A stretch of 64,000 nucleotides of DNA from JAXGZG01 sp050952065 (lineage in GTDB: Bacteria; Bacillota; Sulfobacillia; Fermentithermobacillales; Fermentithermobacillaceae): the NCBI GenBank assembly GCA_050952065.1, contig JBMNKF010000008.1:62001-126000 (forward strand), in the 5' to 3' direction. This document shows positions 62,703-64,000 of this stretch, in pieces (positions within the stretch are counted from its first letter, which is position 1; each line of letters begins with the position of its first letter). The notes below the pieces were generated by a model that did no database searches, was not told where the DNA came from, and saw nothing but the letters and a program-made list of their open reading frames with translations. The translations under genes and the position numbers were made by a program.

Positions 62703-64000
62703 TTGAATGAACTTGACATTATCCTAGAGGATCTCAACCCTGAGCAACGTGAGGCGGTCACTCATACTGACGGCCCTCTCTTGATTCTGGCAGGGGCCGG
62801 GAGCGGTAAGACGACGGTTTTAACAAGGCGAGTGGCGTATCTCATTTCCCGAGGTGTGCCCCCTCAATTGATTTTGACAATCACTTTCACTAATAAGGCT
62901 GCTAACGAGCTAAAGACCCGGATCGAGACGATGCTGGGGGACAGAGCCAGAGGCATCTGGGCCATGACTTTTCATGCGGCTTGCGCCAGGATATTGAGGG
63001 CCGAATACCCCGACATCGGGCGCTCCGGTAGGTTCTCCATCGCAGATAGCCAAGACCAAGTCAAGATCATGAAACTGTGTCTCAAAGAATTGGATCTCTC
63101 TGAGAAGCAGTATGCCCCCAAGGGAGTCTTGCACGCAGTGTCTAGTGCCAAGGATTGCCTCATGAGCCCAGAAGCGTACTGTCAGCAAGCCTCCACTTTT
63201 TACGAGACCAAGGTGGCGGAGGCCTACGCTCTATACCAGGCGAAACTGACAGAAATGGACACCCTTGATTTCGATGACCTCATTGTGGAGACTGTGCGGT
63301 TGTTCCAAGAACACCCTCATATACTGAGAAAGTACCAGGAACGGTTCAGGTACATCATGGTAGATGAGTATCAGGATACTAACCATGCCCAGTATGTGTT
63401 CACCAAACTTTTGGCGCAGGTGCATCGCAATATCGCCGTTGTGGGCGATGACGACCAGAGCATTTATACCTTCAGGGCGCTGATATCAGGAACATCCTTG
63501 AGTTCGAGAAGGATTACCCTTCATCCAAGGTTGTCAAACTCGAGGAGAACTACCGTTCGACCCAGGTGATTCTTGATGGTGCTTTCAACGTGGTAAAACA
63601 CAACCTGGAGCGAAAGGACAAGAGGCTTTGGACAGCGGCGGAGGGTGGAGTGCCAATTACTCTGTACGCCGCTGAGACTGGAGATGACGAGGCCAGATTT
63701 GTGGCTTCAGAGCTCGAAAAGCTGGCTATGGAAGGTGTCCCTCTGAATTCTTGTGCCATCCTATACCGCACCCACGCCCAATCACGGCCGTTCGAAGAGG
63801 AGTTCGTGAGACGGGGGATCCCATATGCGGTTTTGTCCGGGTACCGGTTCTACGAGCGCAAACACATTAAAGATTCTATCAGTTATCTCAGGCTCTTGGC
63901 GTACCCCAAAGACGCTATCGCTTTGGAACGGGTGATAAACGAACCTCCCCGGGGGCTTGGGCCTGCAGCAGTGAGAAAGATAGTCGCCCATGCGTCAGAG
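62703..64000 (+). CDS. pcrA: ATP-dependent DNA helicase PcrA/UvrD (frameshifted, cut by window)
   Basis: Superfamily 1A 3'-5' helicase used in repair and replication restart. Walker A AGAGSGKTT, TFTNKAANEL, VDEYQDTN and GDDDQSIY are in the first frame. That frame fails after FR at about 63476, where the family reads FRGAD; adding one G to the GGG at 63475-63477 restores it. The second frame then runs on with EENYRSTQ (motif IV) and AILYRTHAQSR to the window end without a stop. TTG at 62703 follows AGGCGGTG by 6 nt; ATG at 62682 is an alternative. Conservation after the break argues for sequencing error or a very recent mutation. Confidence 0.88.

Overview
This window looks like a chromosomal segment of an anaerobic member of the Bacillota (Clostridia-like or a related deep lineage). 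The basis is the gene order DUF4321-maf-radC-mreBCD-pbp2-minCDE-rodA, a complete Rrf2-iscS-iscU operon, an EndoAI/EndoA toxin-antitoxin pair, three tandem M42 peptidases, an Rnf complex, sigma-54, and strong AGGAGG-type ribosome binding sites with frequent GTG/TTG starts. No rRNA, tRNA, CRISPR array, phage or insertion sequence was seen. No gene-free stretch exceeds about 200 bases.

Layout. 1-6.3 kb: SpoU methyltransferase (cut by the window edge), two small lipoproteins, a GH127 glycosidase, a threonine-synthase-like enzyme and dapF. 6.4-13.4 kb: a divergent accessory locus. Leftward lie an unassigned PLP enzyme and a small conserved protein. Rightward lie an FCD-type regulator, a 79-aa protein, a protein with an N-terminal cobalamin-binding domain, a P-loop protein that may be its reactivase, and a 2-hydroxyacid dehydrogenase. 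A nested dyad sits between the two arms. 13.4-18.6 kb: acpS, NAD(P)HX repair, toxin-antitoxin, a C26 amidohydrolase, a P1/DmpA peptidase and a membrane protein. 18.7-22.2 kb: a three-gene set with a GlmL/MutL-type ASKHA protein and a barrel-sandwich protein, function unknown. 22.4-29.1 kb: DUF483-like protein, uracil-DNA glycosylase, tsaE-tsaB-rimI, pyrF (opposite strand), tsaD and a radical SAM/PDZ/DUF512 protein. 29.1-35 kb: three M42 aminopeptidases and TldD/TldE. 35-40.3 kb: polysaccharide deacetylase, a large SH3/AMIN amidase and the isc operon. 40.4-44.1 kb: TPR protein, a P-loop/Asp23-like protein and frameshifted rpoN. 44.2-49.9 kb: rnfCDEAB plus apbE, with rnfG missing. 49.9-59.3 kb: cell shape, septum-site and wall synthesis genes. 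59.2-64 kb: a bacterial XPB-type helicase with its partner, and a frameshifted pcrA/uvrD running off the window.

The most promising undescribed system is the cobalamin/PLP divergent locus at 6.4-13.4 kb. It has the parts of a B12-dependent rearrangement pathway (B12 protein, small companion, NTPase, PLP enzyme, dehydrogenase, dedicated regulator), but no part matches a textbook mutase closely enough to name the substrate. The second is the GlmL-like/barrel-sandwich pair at 18.7-22.2 kb, which lies apart from any glutamate mutase subunits.

Two conserved genes (rpoN, pcrA) are each broken by a single-base change in a short G run, which may be sequencing or assembly error. Four genes (FCD regulator, first M42 peptidase, radC, rodA) have conserved N-termini that reach upstream of every ATG/GTG/TTG, or a ribosome binding site correctly placed only for ATT, CTG, ATA or ATT/ATC.
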